From the NCBI GenBank assembly GCA_003313425.1, contig NHZP01000012.1:434001-498000 (forward strand): a stretch of 64,000 bases of DNA, written 5' to 3'. How positions within the stretch are numbered: the stretch's first letter is position 1; each line of letters begins with the position of its first letter. Positions 44,636-55,900 of this stretch are shown here, piece by piece. The DNA is from Pseudopyrenochaeta lycopersici (lineage: Eukaryota; Ascomycota; Dothideomycetes; Pleosporales; Pseudopyrenochaetaceae). The position numbers and the translations under genes are program-made. The notes under the pieces are model-generated. The model was not told the origin of the DNA and ran no database searches. It saw only the letters and a list, made by a program, of their open reading frames with translations.

Positions 44636-45178
44636 AGTATGAAGTCATAAGAGATGTCGGCAATGATGGGGCATGCATGCAACGGCGTTCCGGCGGGTTG
44701 GTCTGGCTCTTCAAAAGTTTTGAGAGAGCAAAGTACAGATATAGAGACTCTGTCTGAAAGCCATGTTCCTCGATAATAAGAGAATTGCAAATAGCAAATA
44801 GTGCACTTTGCATCTTCCACCGTGATCCACTCCAGCTATGTGATTGGTTCACGGTATTAGGGTTAGGGATGGTCGGGTCGCAATGTCACCTCGTGGGTTC
44901 GCGTCTAGTCTTACCTCAACTCGATTGTGTAATGCCATCTAATTCGATAAGGATGATATATTGAGACTCCTAACGGCATGCTATCTTCCTCTAGTACGCC
45001 AACGTCAAGATTCTGCGGCCTCGGCATCCCAGTGTGAGTCCTGCCGCTCTACCACTCCTCTTACGTGATTCGCTGCAGAGAATAGCAAAGGACGGAAGCC
45101 GAAATACATGAGATACTAATAAACTATAGACCCATCTTTCTTCTATCGACCTTGCTCATCCTACTCTACTATTTCAGC
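44636..45178. other. Intergenic region with an interstitial telomere-like motif
   Basis: 543 bp between two plus-strand genes. Holds TTAGGGTTAGGG at 44857-44868, the fungal telomere unit twice. No gene. Confidence 0.5.
44857..44868 (+). repeat. Two telomere-type hexamers TTAGGGTTAGGG
   Basis: Exact double hexamer in a promoter region, too short to be a relic telomere; may be a Myb/Tbf1-like site or chance. Confidence 0.6.
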
Positions 45179-46280
45179 ATGAGCAGCCCAGCGCAAATCC
45201 CCGTCCCGGCGACCCCGCCGCGGAAGTTCCACTTCAAGTATACGGTGCAAAAGGGCTTCTTCCAACAGTCCGAGGACTCGACGGATGACAAGAACTTTGA
45301 TTTTGTACTTTTGCATCCTGTCCATGCCCTCGTTGGTGCCCCGAAGCTGATTGCGCCCAGAGGAAAAGTAACTTTGGCCTCATAGACCGCAAGTACGACA
45401 CCGATGCCAGCACCGCGCATCCAGAGCTCTGGACGCGCTTCGAAAAGTACGTCCGCACGCGGGATCGGAACGCTGAGGCGAATGAATCTTTCAAGGTGCT
45501 TTTCCTCGGCCGCCACGGCCAGGGCTGGCACAATGTTGCAGAAGCAAAGTACGGGACTGCAGCTTGGGATGTGCGTTGTACCCAATTTGCCATGTGTATG
45601 GATGTCATTTGAGAAAAATCTCACGCTTTCCGCAGTGTTACTGGTCTGCTCTCGACGGCGCGGACGGCATACGCTGGGCCGACGCACTCCTCACATCGAC
45701 GGGCCAGGAGCAGGCCAAAGATGTGCGCGCGCTGTGGAAGGAGCAGCTACCACGTGGCATCCCGCCGCCGGAGACGTACTATGTGAGTCCACTAACGCGG
45801 ACGATTGAGACGGCAGACCTGTCGTTCAAGGAGCTAGAGCTTCCCGCGGACAAGCCGTATAAGCCATTTATCAAAGAACTGCTGCGTGAGGCGCTCGGTG
45901 TCCACACATGCGATCGCCGCAGCACGAAGAGCCACATTAAAAAGACGTTCCCGCATGTCACGTTTGAAGCCGGGTTTTCAGAAGAGGATAAGCTGTGGGA
46001 AGCAGACTACCGCGAACCCCGAACTGCACGGCGGTATCGACTAGCCCAGCTCCTGGATGATGTGTTCGCGACGGATGAGAAGGTCTTTCTCTCGCTCACG
46101 GCGCACTCGGGCGCGATTGGAAGTATTCTGGAAGCAATTGGGCATCGTACATTTGCTTTGGAAACGGGTGGCGTTATACCTGTATTCATCAAAGCTGAGA
46201 AGGTTGATGGAGAGCGATTAAAGCCTCCGAAAGAGCCAAGTGAGTCGCCGCCCATGTGTGATAGGCCGCCGCCACAGTAG
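45179..46280 (+). CDS. Phosphoglycerate mutase family phosphatase-like protein
   Basis: Exons 45179-45304, 45361-45570 and 45636-46280 give 326 aa. Intron 1 is 56 bp with branch GCTGATT, intron 2 is 65 bp. Catalytic RHG motif: FKVLFLGRHGQGWHN with His94; second His in SLTAHSGAIGSIL; acid/base motif SPLTRTIETADLSF. The N-terminal FHFKYTVQKGFFQQSEDSTD is typical of the fungal cytosolic PGAM-like phosphomutase group, similar to yeast Pmu1. It is likely a phosphatase; the substrate is not known. The conventional start MSSPAQIP at 45179 is preferred to an upstream in-frame Met at 45152. Confidence 0.87.
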
Positions 46281-46622
46281 GTATATAAATCAAAAGACGC
46301 TGTAAACGCACAGGCATATTTGGTGCAAAAATATTGGTTCGGTCATGAATCGTGGGTTTTTCTGTGCTGTCTATAATTGCTTTCATGGAGATCAAGCTAC
46401 TCATTCCTAAAGAAAGAGCAAGCAGAGATACACTTTAAACCCCCTAGGGCTCATTCTTCATTGATCAATCTGCCGTGATATCCATCGAACGCCCAAAATC
46501 CACGCCCGCTAATCCAGAAGATGGGATCTGATCACCGAAGCTCGGTTACTGAAGACATAAAAAAGGTCCAACTACCAAGGCAGCAATTCATCTAAGATTC
46601 ACGCCCCTTCGTCGTTCCCTGT
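46281..46622. other. Convergent intergenic region
   Basis: 342 bp with 3' flanks of the mutase-family and MBF1 genes. Nothing else seen. Confidence 0.5.
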
Positions 46623-47194
46623 TCATTTCTTCTTAGCAAACTTCGGCTGCCCAATCTTGTCCCCCCTCAGAACTACATTGAGCACACGCTCCATTGTGCC
46701 GAGTAGCTTCTGATCTGGAGCCGCTGTGCCACGCTCGAAATCGGCAATGATAGTTGGCGTGCTGTTGCACTTTGTCGCGAGATCCTTCTGCGTCATGGTG
46801 GTGCCCTTATCGTTCTTGGCTTCGGAGCGTGCCTTGGAGATGGCTTGGCCGACAACAGTACCAACGGTCTTAGGCTTTACGATATCATCGGAGCGATCGA
46901 CCTTGGTAAGACGCTGACCTTCTTGGGAGGCGGAGGATGCACCCTGGGTAGAGGTTAGTGGGGCTGACTTTGAAACAAGTGGGCTGGGTTTGGAGATGAA
47001 AAGGGCTCTTTGAAGGGTGGGAGAATACATACAGCATTCGCAGAAGCGTACTTCTTCTCTGTGGCAATGACAGCTCCGCTTCGCTGGGCAGCGTTCAGCG
47101 CCGACTTGCCCTTGACAACAGTCTCGCGAGGTCCAGCGGCGCCACCACGGGTGCGGCTACCAATCTTGGTAACGGAGTTCCAGTCTTCAGACAT
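46623..47194 (-). CDS. MBF1: Multiprotein bridging factor 1 (MBF1)
   Basis: Exons 47194-47033 and 46943-46623 give 160 aa; the 89 bp intron has an ACTAAC branch. The N-terminal part [20 protein letters not shown] and [20 protein letters not shown], then the C-terminal helix-turn-helix (XRE-type) [20 protein letters not shown] with [20 protein letters not shown] and LRGDKIG, are all family hallmarks. MBF1 bridges transcription factors to TBP and also protects translating ribosomes from frameshifting when they collide. The basic tail QPKFAKKK is typical. Housekeeping. Confidence 0.96.
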
Positions 47195-48614
47195 TTTGTA
47201 GATTGGCTTTCGGGTGTAGGTGAAGGAAGTTGATGTCGTGGAAGTTTTGAGATGAAATGCTAAGCGGTGAGTTTCGCGAAGAGATGGCGGGGTGGACGTC
47301 TCTTATAAGGTCTGCGGGCAGCGATTGCTGGGACAGATTTGTCAGGCAATTGGTGTGGAATGCGGGTGTGGATTTGAAGTGAAAAAAGGCCCTTTAGTTC
47401 GGGCTCTGACTTAATATGTAGCGGCCTGGAGGCTGTGATGCATGGCCCCGATGAGTCGGAGCGGAACGTGAGGTCACCGCCACGCGCTAGTCTCGTTTAG
47501 GTCCAGGGTCTCTCGAAGATTCTATGCCCGAGCCGTCAGCTCACAGCCCTTCCGCCCTTCTTTCACCGAACGACCAATCCTCGCGGTGGCTGATACGACA
47601 CAGCTAGGATGGAGGATGACGGCTGGTTTTGTTGGAGTGCCTCTTGATTGACTGTAGGTTGCGATTCAACTGCGGCTGGATTGAGTGCGCAAGTCGTTTG
47701 GCTCAAAAGGACTCTATATTCAGAATCAAAATCCAACGAAAAATGCGATAGCCTTCGCCCAAGATAAAATCCCAGGGATAAGGACGTATAGCCACACCTC
47801 ACAGTCAGTCATAAAAACCATGCAGAGCAGAGACCAGCCGTTCATCGAAGCGTCCTGCGACAAACCCAAGACTGATGCGCTCAGTGGTCTCTGCCACATG
47901 GTACAGACGGCGCGGTAAGCAAGCACGCGTAGCACCCTCTTCAGTATACGTCGTCTCTCCTTTCATGAGAGACTCGTTTGTCAAAAGCAGGCAGATCAAC
48001 CAAACCCCCCGCTCCAAGCCCGTTACTTGTACTATTGACCTAATGCTTGGGTGTCTGTTCCTTTTCTCTGTGGACAGGCGCTGGTGCTTGGGGCGGGACA
48101 TACCGATATTAAATGCAATCCTTCTTAATAAATTCGTCATGTGGAAGTCACGGGGTGTGATGAGGCATGCTGTAGTCGTGAGTGAGAAGATACAAAACTT
48201 AATAGATGTTGGGTGGTATAGGAGGCTTTCTATATTGGATATACCGCGTGTTGATTCACACCACATTCAATCTCTTTTTTGGATTACAGGGCAGCTATGA
48301 AGGGTTTCAGTATTAATTGTTGATCATAGGTCTAAGCTAACTCAGGGGAACCAAGTATCCAACGCAGTTCTGCCAAAATCATCATTCAACACCACACCAG
48401 TGACAACGTCATCGCTTCATCTACCAATGAGCATCATAAACAGGACATGTTCTCCTCTCACCGCCATATTGCAAAGGCTATCCAATACAAAACACTCTGA
48501 ACTCTTTTCTGGCGCGCCGATAAACAAAACCAGACCCAGTGCCGCAGAAGTGGATGCAAGGCTCTACCATTAATGCACGAGAATTTCATCAAGTCGTAAA
48601 TCCAAGAGATCTGA
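47195..48614. other. Intergenic region
   Basis: 1.4 kb between the MBF1 promoter side and the trehalase 3' end. The first 300 bp is probably MBF1 promoter. Short frames only; no gene recognised. Confidence 0.5.
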
Positions 48615-51005
48615 CTACGAGATGCCGAGATCTGACATTGCTTTCTCGTAGCTATCCCAGTCTGTAAGGGCACCGAGTGCACGACGCTCATGGGCACTCA
48701 GAAGGGTGAGACCGTAGATGTAACTGGCGTTGACCCAGCCAAAGCTGTTGGCAGTTAGTACCGGTTATGTCAGAAAAAGAGTTTAGAAGAATAGACTTAC
48801 CCCTCACGAGGCACACCCTTGAAGTCACTGCCCTGATTGCCGTACTCCGCTTCAACTCTGTGCGGATCAATCTTCCTCGTGACATCATACTTTTCAACCA
48901 CAACACCATTGAAGTCTACAAAGGCCTTGGTAACCATGAAGAGCCAGCGGTAAGCCAGCCGCTGTGCCTCAGCATCGTATCCATACCTTTGCATACCGAC
49001 CCAAGCAAGAATCTGCTGTGGTGCCCATCCAAAGGGATAGTCCCACTGACGATTCGGGCGGTCGAGGCCAACTTTGCCACGCGACTTCTCGGATCCAGAG
49101 ACAAGGCCACCGAAGACTTCGAGCTTGGGCAGCGCCTTTTCCATGAGGATACTAGCCTGTCGAGGAGTTGCTAGACCAGACCACATGGGCCAGAAAGTAG
49201 TCGCACTCTCGTAGCCAGTGCGTTCTTGCTTGACTGTGTTATAATCAAAGTACATACCAGCTTCCTCGTCCCAGAGATACTTGTCGACTTGGACACGCCG
49301 CTTTCTAGCGCGACGCTCCCAGACGGCTGAGGTTTCGACCTGACCGGGCTTCATGTTGGCGGTGCAAAATTCTGGTGGTATTTCGAGTCGGTCACCAAAG
49401 TGGTTTCGGATGCAACGGCCAATGTCGACTTCATACTTGTACAACAAGGCGTTGACATCGACGACTGCGAGATCGGCTGCAACCCTCTCGAGGCGGTAAG
49501 AGGTATCGTGACCGGATTCACGCACTGCGCGATCGTGGAGGAAATAGGTGTCGAGCTCCGGCTCGCTTACCCGCTGGTGGTTGTATGCATCCACAAACTC
49601 CTCAAAGGTCATGCCGTGCTTTTTGGCGTATGGAGTAAGGATGTGCTCAAAATGCGTGGCCTCCGTCTCAGGAGGCACGCCTAGGCCCCCGGGGCGGTAC
49701 CTGGACAGCCCAGTCACGGGATCCAGGCGAGGGGCTGACATCCACACCGAATGATACTCCTTGATCGCGGCAAGGATTGCCTCTCGCAAGAAGTCCAGTG
49801 CCCCAGGTTCGTGCTTGATACGTTCGTAGCAACGCAAGGCCATATCGGTAAGGAAGGGTGGCTGTGAACGGCACAAGTAGTATGTTCGGTTTGCGTTGAG
49901 AATTTTGTTGTAATGCTTGATACAGAAGCAAAAGTGAATCACCATGGACTTGACCAGATCAACGCGATCATTGATCAGCAAGCCCAGCGACTCCATGTAG
50001 CTGTCCCAACCGTAGAGCTCGTTGAAACGGCCTCCCGGGACGACAAATGGTAGACCTCTCAGATCCTTTTTCTTGGTCTCCGGGTCAATCCATTCCTCCA
50101 TGGCAATAGCGAGCAGGCCAGGCGCCTTGTTCAAGTCCCGCACGTAGCTGTCATCGTCGCAGTTCTTGTCCAGCCATACGACATCGAGACGCATCTCTGG
50201 ATGCTCTTTCGCAATGCGGGTGTAGTACTCGTGTTGCTCGGGGGCGCCTTGGGGGATGTATATGCGGGGACGTGGGTCGGCTGTCCAGTCTTTAGGATCA
50301 ACGCCAACCTTGGCGATATTGGAGCCATCGATGCGCCGTGTAAGGCCGTCCCAGAAGGAGTATTGGATCAGCCGAGAGAGGCGGTTCACGGGGTTCTCGT
50401 TGAGACGGGCTTCGTCGAGAACAATGGTTCTGCGACCGTAGTCTTGGGCGAGGGTGAGCTCCTGGAGCAGATTGGAGAGCATGTAGGTGCCTCGCACGTC
50501 GAACTTGTTGTGGGCATTGGAGGCGAGGGTGCCGAGAGAAAGCACCTATCAAGTCAGTCGCGTCCGATGCAATGCTATGTCAGAGCGTACCTTTGGGCCT
50601 TTGTCGTCTATGGTGATTTGGTAGTTTTGGTCTGAGTCCTCTCGCGAGAGGAGTGTCTTGAGTGTGGGCTCGACCTGGACGAGGAAGCGGCGTGGCTGCA
50701 GGGAGACCTCATCTGCTGCTGTGAGCGTGGGTGCTGCTGTGTGGGGTGCAACAGGTACTGACCGTGACTGATGCGACGTCCTTGGGACACGCCTTCTGAG
50801 ATTGGGGCATTGCGGCCGGAGCGGTCTACGTTCTGCGTTGTGTTAGCACTGGCATGTCAAATCAGGTAGCAAGAGAACGCACAGCTGAATAGGTCCTCGC
50901 TCGGACATGCTTGCGCGAATGGCTTTCGCCGTAGTAGACGTGGGGTGCAGCGAGCGGGTCGAGCACAATGGAAGTACGGCGGGGATTCAAAGATTGCGAG
51001 CTCAT
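48615..51005 (-). CDS. NTH1: Neutral trehalase (cytosolic, PKA-regulated)
   Basis: Five exons, 51005-50883, 50832-50763, 50712-50591, 50545-48801 and 48744-48615, give 729 aa. Introns are 45-56 bp. It splits cytosolic trehalose into two glucoses. Trehalase signatures [19 protein letters not shown] and [12 protein letters not shown] are present. The regulatory N-terminus has two PKA-type sites, RRTS (Ser12) and RRIS (Ser63), as in yeast Nth1, where 14-3-3 proteins bind after phosphorylation. A 12-residue calcium-binding loop, [12 protein letters not shown] at residues 90-101, matches the yeast loop. The last exon, reached by a 56 bp intron, adds [20 protein letters not shown]. Without it the frame would stop early at 48797. 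Expected control: stress and cAMP signalling, by homology. Confidence 0.95.
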
Positions 51006-52275
51006 GCTATGGGGGGCAGCAGGCGGGTACAACAAGCAGACAGTGCTGTGTTGCGGCGGGTGCGTGGTGAAGATATTGCGGGCTATGGCGTAGACGTAAC
51101 TACTGCGGGCCGACTTAGCATGGAATGGCACAGGTACCCGCAACTACTGGCGGGGGGGGTGGGGGCGTGCGACCTTTGAAGATGCTTCGGAGCAGGAAAC
51201 AAGAGGTCACACGACAAAGATGCTGGGAGGAGTAGTGCGTGTGGCGTATTGGAGTGCAGTGTAGGGCTCTGGTCAACCAATATTGCTTCACGATGGGACA
51301 GAATTCGTTTTAGCAGAGACGAGCCCGGCAGGTTGGCCGGCGGGTTCCCTTACAGCCAAAGCAGCAGGCGTCGACCAGCGGGTCAGTCATCACGATGCAG
51401 GCAATGACAGCCAGGCGGTGAGCGTCTGCATTGTTGAGCAGCGCAGCGAAGGTGACTCGGCCATTTGCTGCAGCCGCGACGATGCTTGACGGCCCGTCTC
51501 GTGCAACTTTTCCGTCCTCGCCCTTGGCTCCTGTTCTTCCATCTCCCATCGCGACTTCCATGCCGAGGCTTGCCGCACTTTCGCGCGGGACCCACTCACT
51601 ACGTCATTCGCCCTGTGCTGCTCAATTGGCTTCGTTGTTGAGCTTCAATGGCTCTTTGTGTCTTTGGTCGCTTTGCTGCTAACCCTTGATTCGGGTCAAT
51701 TTTTAATCCCCATTCTGCCCTTGCTGACTGGCTCGCCTGCAAGGTCAGGCGCAACTCGCCGTCAGCCTGCAGTGGAACCCCCACGACTGACAGCCCCACG
51801 AACCACCATCGTGACCTACCAGATCAACAACTTTCTTGTCCCCGCACGAGCTGAGCGGCTTCGCTTGACGCAGCCGGGCCTGCTCTCCATGAAAATGCTC
51901 CCGCACCTGACCCGATCGACGGGTAGAGGCAGCCACCTCCTGGACTTCCGCTCATGTTCGCTCGCTGACTCGCTCAACTGCACCCGTTCATCGGCTCTCC
52001 ATTGAACCCGTGCGCTGAAGAATCCTCACTCTCGTTGGAATGGTAATGAGATGGCATGGATTCGCAGTTCTGGAATCATGTTCGGATTCGTGCGGGGCGT
52101 CTAGGCCCGAGTATCATTATACACTAAGACTTCGCCCATTAACAAAAGAAAGCGCCGTGTTGGCCGTCCAGAACGCAGGGAGGCTACCGTAATACTGATC
52201 GGTCCAGATGAGAACCCCAACGCCTTCGCTAAAACAGACAATCATAAGAAAATGACAAGCTCATACCAATACATC
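51006..52275. other. Intergenic region upstream of trehalase
   Basis: 1.27 kb with a G-rich run near 51150-51165 and several CT- or GA-rich tracts. It is the trehalase promoter and the 3' side of the next gene. No coding sequence recognised. Confidence 0.5.
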
Positions 52276-52901
52276 TTACATCCGCGACTTGTACGCTGCG
52301 TTTCGCCGATGCTTTCCTATGAATTTCCAGCTCCATATTCCCACGTCCCTCAACTCTTGAACGTCTGCATGGCTCAAGGTATCAGAGTCTGGACGTGGTC
52401 TTCCCACCCTACTGTGAGTACTATTCGAGCCAACTTTCACGCTACCCGTCTCGACCGAAGCCATCTCCCATACCAAGTCCCGCAAATCGAGGCCCTCAAC
52501 ATCCTCATATGGTGACATCCTCGATACCCAGGGAAGTGGCTCTTGCATTGCTAGAAATCCAGAGGCGAAGCATCCGCCATATGCTTTCAGTGCCTCCAGA
52601 GAGGCCGCCCTTCTCAGGGCGATGTTGTATCTCTTCGTGTCCACGTCTCCGTCATCCGAACCGTCCAAGTCGTCCTCGTTTTGTTGATAAACCCCAGATT
52701 TAGTAGACCACATTGGTCCCTCCGCTAATTCGCAGCCACTGTCCCTCTATGGGCTCTCGTTAGTCTCGATGGTATGCGAGTTGATTGTGGGTCAAATACC
52801 TTTGTGTAAGCCGAACAATGCAAACGCAAGTTCTCCTCCGTGAGCCGACCTGATGCAGGCTGGACATTTTTCTTCGATCCGCGGCTGATAGTACGACCCA
52901 T
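52276..52901 (-). CDS. Hypothetical small protein
   Basis: Exons 52901-52800 and 52746-52276 give 190 aa. The 53 bp intron has GTATTT, an ACTAAC branch and CATAG, and the reading stays open across the junction (SAYTK-RDSGCELAEGP). Composition is soluble: an Arg/Lys-rich N-terminus (MGRTISRGSKKNVQPASGRL), an acidic Asp/Glu-rich stretch near residue 60 (NEDDLDGSDDGDVD) and a basic C-terminal end. No motif, signal peptide or membrane segment was recognised. The splice signals argue that it is a real gene, but I have no family for it. Confidence 0.55.
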
Positions 52902-55900
52902 TATTTGTTCTTGGGTTTGCCCAATTGTGGAGGAATTAAAGTCTTCGTCAATGAAGCTGAATGTAAAGGTGTGAGCCGGAGAATTGGCCTCGATAATAGT
53001 CGATGGAAGAAATGAAGTGAAGTTGCAAATGAATGAGCTCGAGATCAAGATAGCAACAGGAGCCTTATATGGAGCTTAAAGAGGAGGCATTTCAGCCAGC
53101 GAACGGCTTGCTCACACCAGAACATGTACCCTGGCGCCATATGCGCCATCACCGACAAGGGTCACGTTCGCAATCGCATGCAGAAACGTGGCACATGCCT
53201 GCGGGCCTTCAGTTCCACACCTTTGTGTGCTGCGCTGGATCAGCGCTTGTTGATTTTAGTTGCCGTCTGCGCAGGGGTCTATAACAGATCCTGGAAGCTA
53301 AGGCGCTGAGGCTAGCTACTCCCCTCGCTCGAACCTTGCAGCGGCTGAAGCCAAATGAATGATGAACCTATCAAAGGAGCCGACCGTCGTATTGGGTCAC
53401 GATGGTCTCGCCCCTTCATCGCTCATGCCTGTCTCCAAAATGTAATCGTGCTCGCCGAACTCCCCATGCCCTTGCTTCTCCGCCGCAAGACGCCTTAACC
53501 GGATCGACTTGTAAAGCAACGGACCCACATTTTCTGTCTTGACTGGATGGATTCCAAGGAGGAGGGCCATTACAAGAGGATTGATATCTGGGTCCCAAGG
53601 TTGTAGCTAGTAATAGTAGATATGTCGCCTAGGGAAACCAAAGGCGAACCTCCCTCTCTGGGACCCCGGCATCTGGGCTTCATCTTTCCATGATGAAACT
53701 TTGTTAATCATAACAGCAATGCACACAGGGGCCGTTGTCTACAATTTGTCTTCATTGCAGGGCCACATGTCCCAAACGCCTCGTCCACCACCTGGGGTCA
53801 TTTGACAGCGGTTACGAAAAGCATTGAACCAGGCCGAACCGACGCAGCCGCCCATTCGATGAGAATGCGTTGCCCTGCCAAGATGGCGCTGTTGTGCCTG
53901 GCAGCATGCACGAAAGCTTGGAGCCATTCCGGATTCGCACAAGATCCAGGAGTAATTCTTCCGGGCCGTCTAAGACTCCACCCCTCCACAGTATCAAAAT
54001 GGCAGTCCATCGTCGTCATAGACGTGCACGACTCAGGTTTGCAGCTTCTCTTTCGCGATCGTATCAGCTTTGCTCTATCTTCAGAGATTCACCCACTTCA
54101 TTCGTTAGCACTTCCATCACGCCACGAAGGTTCGCAACTGCGCGCTCTTGACAGGCGCCACTTTATCGGAGTTCACGAAAGCTCTCAGCTCAGCCAGGTG
54201 TGCATCCCTGCGCATGCGGTTGCTTTTTTAGGCGCTGGCGTTCGTGATCGCCCCATCTAAAAGCTTAGCATAGTTGCCGTACCTACCGAGGCCACGGGCC
54301 CGATTTACTAAGGCGTGTGAAGAGCTGAGAAGTGCTGCGCCTTTGAGGGTGATAACACTAAGTGAATGTTCACGCGGCGTCGTCTGACCAGTCATGCTGC
54401 GTCCATTCAGTTGTTTTTGCCACAAGGCAAGCGATTGGATTGCTTTGCTGATAACAGAGCAAGAACGATCGTAGTTATCCGGAGATGGCCCGAAGCTGTG
54501 CAGCAAGGCTGGTCGCTTCACCGATATGCAAGGTACCAATCTACATTAGGCATACGGCCTCCATACCCCGCGCACATTAAGGGCAGCCCAGGCGTCTATC
54601 AATATCGAGTGTGTCACACGTAATCTCGAAACAATGAGGGCTGCCCTTACAAGCCATCAACGGAACTGCTCTTGTGTAATCGGCGAACCGAATTAATTCA
54701 ATACACGGTCTGGCCGGCTGTGCAGGCATAGTTGGCTTCAGATACAGGCCCCATCTCGTGTTCGGTATGCTCCCTGTCCAGTGTCGCTAACCCCTGGCAC
54801 AGGATTCGATCGAAGGATCTCGCCGAGGAGCGCAACCCACACTTTTGCGTTCGGAAGAACCGATCTCGTTTCATGAGGCATCGCATGTCGCAATCTCTCC
54901 ACGACCAACTCGCCGTACAGATATCATGTCATGCTCACAGTTACATCACGCCTTGGAAGTTCCGCGGACTCCACAAGGCTTTCAGTCAAAAGAATCAGCT
55001 TCAGTACGAGATGGCGCGCAGCCCCATTTTACCCGGAAGCCTGGTCGCCGGACAACTCCATTTGTCTGTGCGAGGCCGGGAGGGAGGATCTCTGCGTGAC
55101 GTTGTACAGGATCTCAAAAGGAAACAACCAGGCCGATTTGGTGTGTGGAGATGAAGTGACTCGTTGCACGAGATGTACTTATTCTTCCGATAACCAGCCG
55201 CTTGGGTAAACTCTATAGTTGTGTTCCTGGATCTGCTCCTCGGAGCAATCGCACAAGGCTTGACGCATTGTTGACCTTTTCTTGTCCTCTTTAGTCTTTC
55301 AATGCACTGTGGACTGTTCTCCAATATCTCCTTCTGCCGTCGATTCTCTGATCAGACAGGTATGGGTATGCCATGCCTCGCTACCCTTGCGCTTTTTACT
55401 TGCTTATCATTCACAGCAGAACTTCATGTCGATTGAACGCTACGACAAGACGAGACTTACTGGTACATCACCGTGACAAATGTAGAACGTCATCATCACA
55501 ATATTCATCCGTCCCATACAGTACACAATTCAATGTTCTATGCATAAAGGGTCAATCCCTAATCACCCATGAAATGGACATGCTCAAGGCCGTCAAATAG
55601 TTAGGGATCCACCAATCATTCCATCTTTAGACAGAGCGATAAAAATATCACCAGGAGCACGCAACACCTTCCTAGTTAGTCTGTGCGATTCCGTCCACAA
55701 ATAATTTACGTAGGTTATCGACGCGATTGCTGTTTGCAGGTGGCACTCCTATTCTGCAGTCACCGTACGGACACGCAAATATCGATTACCACTGTTGCTA
55801 TACTTCCAACTGAATACTTTCTAGTTCAGAAGCCGCATCTTGACAGTTTGAGATACAAAGCCACGCCCAGAACTACGAGCATCATCATGTTTCATCTTGA

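Noticed and set aside
45152..45178. Upstream start of the PGAM-family protein
   Set aside because: Adds nine hydrophobic residues not seen in the family; ATG at 45179 fits better.
53798..54260. Overlapping frames on both strands near 54 kb, including a possible 52-aa spliced product
   Set aside because: Only a weak intron and no family support; could not be separated from chance.
54790..54830. Possible tRNA B-box-like GATTCGATCG
   Set aside because: No matching A box, acceptor stem or anticodon arm could be folded.
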